In this document: piece by piece, positions 14,017 to 14,574 of the stretch
How positions within the stretch are numbered: the first letter of the stretch is position 1
Layout of the letters: every line of letters starts with the position of its first letter
From: UBA5336 sp964506685
GTDB lineage: Bacteria; Pseudomonadota; Alphaproteobacteria; Caulobacterales; Hyphomonadaceae
Direction: 5' to 3'
Length of the DNA stretch: 14,574 bases
NCBI GenBank assembly: GCA_964506685.1
Contig: CAZDMQ010000079.1
Location: forward strand, 1 to 14,574
Notes under the pieces: generated by a model
The model's input: the letters and a program-made list of their open reading frames with translations, nothing else
Databases searched by the model: none
What the model was told of the DNA's origin: nothing
Made by a program: the position numbers and the translations under genes

Positions 14017-14500
14017 AAGTCGCGACTAGCATGTCGGACCGACCGCAGCCAGCAAGGATAACCGGTGGGCTGGGGCACGGTTTCTTTACATCCGGCCGTT
14101 TGGGCCTGGATTTTCCTGAGCTTCTCATCCGCTTGCCGGGCACAAACGGCTCAACCTGCCTCCAGATCGGTCACTCGGACGTCACTGCCGATCGGCCGCC
14201 TTTGGCCCTTATCGGCCCCTACTCGGCCGCTGCCACACAGTCCGATGTGGGCCGCAAACGGGACATTCAGATGCGGGACCAATCGGGTCTCAGGTCAGAC
14301 TAAGCAAACTTTCTTAGCGGCTGGCTGCGTCCCGGTCGGCGCACCCCCGCATGAGGCAGCTGCTTAACCGTGGGAAGAGACGCGCGCAAATCTGCGAATG
14401 TTTCGCATTTACATTCGCAGATTGGGTGTGTAAGGCGGGACCAATCGAAGAAGTCCGTTGGTGATCGCAGGAGGGGTCGCCGCTTACGAGTAAGGGAAGC
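14017..14500. other. 484-bp intergenic region
   Basis: This interval should hold the promoter of cobP (minus strand) and that of the exported-protein gene (plus strand). Open frames of 90-100 codons within it have no ribosome-binding site and do not look like proteins. A GC-rich stretch at about 14188-14236 repeats TCGGCC three times and is followed by a GTCCG...CGGGACATTC imperfect dyad. The Fur-like dyad is listed separately. Confidence 0.55.
14389..14423 (+). promoter_or_regulatory. Fur-like operator within a 13-bp inverted repeat
   Basis: AATCTGCGAATGT (14389-14401) and ACATTCGCAGATT (14411-14423) are perfect inverted repeats with a 9-nt spacer. Inside, TGCGAATGTTTCGCA (14393-14407) is itself a dyad with 7-1-7 geometry, like the Fur consensus TGATAATNATTATCA. 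It lies about 95 bp before the last gene and overlaps a possible -35 (TTTACA, 14408-14413). Another metal or TetR-type regulator could equally own the site. Confidence 0.4.
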
Positions 14501-14574
14501 ATGATGCTGAAGTTCAATGGCCTGGCGGTTGGTTTTGGTGCGCTCATGATGTCAGGGGCCTGGGCGCAGGACGC
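14501..14574 (+). CDS. N-terminus of an exported protein (partial)
   Basis: An ATG at 14501 (or 14504, which sits 6 bp from the purine-rich AAGGGA at 14492-14497) opens a frame to the window edge. The 24 visible codons form a complete signal peptide: Met-Leu-Lys then a hydrophobic core LAVGFGALMMSG and a cleavage site AWA/QDA. It is secreted or an outer-membrane protein. The Fur-like dyad upstream hints at an iron-uptake receptor, but no mature sequence is visible to test this. Confidence 0.75.
   Translation, partial: MMLKFNGLAVGFGALMMSGAWAQD

Noticed and set aside
14031..14367. Two plus-strand open frames of 90 and 100 codons after cobP
   Set aside because: There is no Shine-Dalgarno, the residue make-up is proline/arginine/serine-rich and the frames overlap each other, which suggests non-coding GC-rich sequence.

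Overview
The window is GC-rich DNA from a Gram-negative bacterium, most likely an alphaproteobacterium. The evidence is the cob gene repertoire (CobO, CobQ, CobD, CobC, CobP, CobS and CobT of the Pseudomonas denitrificans/alphaproteobacterial type), a TonB-dependent outer-membrane receptor, and lipoprotein signals. A Caulobacterales/Hyphomonadales-like marine lineage is a guess from gene content only. No rRNA, tRNA, CRISPR array or intact mobile element was seen.

Layout. (1) Positions 1-18 hold the apparent first codons of a gene leaving the window on the minus strand. It is divergent from a PhoA-type alkaline phosphatase lipoprotein (294-1883). A good candidate Pho box (227-244) lies in the shared promoter region. 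(2) 1884-2447 has no intact gene. Two plus-strand frames carry protein-like, high-GC3 stretches that look like a degraded, unrecognised gene. (3) 2448-5256 is a compact operon: cobT, cobS (interrupted by a 100-N assembly gap), a histidine phosphatase (alpha-ribazole phosphatase) and cobO. (4) 5257-5661 is a long leader with a canonical adenosylcobalamin riboswitch (about 5327-5486). An unusually structured segment follows it, with mutually exclusive pairings and a duplicated start-codon context. (5) 5662-13514 is one tightly coupled operon: btuB, btuF, btuC, btuD, cobQ, cobD, cobC. From btuF onward every junction overlaps by 4-8 bp. (6) cobP (13504-14016) lies on the minus strand and converges on cobC with an 11-bp overlap. 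(7) 14017-14500 is non-coding. It carries a Fur-like dyad at 14389-14423 ahead of the first 24 codons of an exported protein that runs off the right edge.

How it fits together. BtuB, BtuF and BtuCD bring corrinoids across both membranes. CobO adenosylates them. CobQ amidates the ring side chains. CobC makes (R)-1-amino-2-propanol phosphate, and CobD attaches it or a related aminopropanol. CobP makes AdoCbi-GDP. CobT with the phosphatase makes alpha-ribazole, and CobS joins the halves. No corrin-ring synthesis gene is present, so the locus encodes uptake plus late assembly. It is either a salvage locus or the downstream half of a pathway encoded elsewhere. The riboswitch should shut off the uptake operon when adenosylcobalamin is plentiful.

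I found no convincing wholly new system. The features most worth checking are the architecture of the btuB leader, the degraded region 1884-2447, the putative Pho and Fur sites, and the misjudged gap inside cobS.
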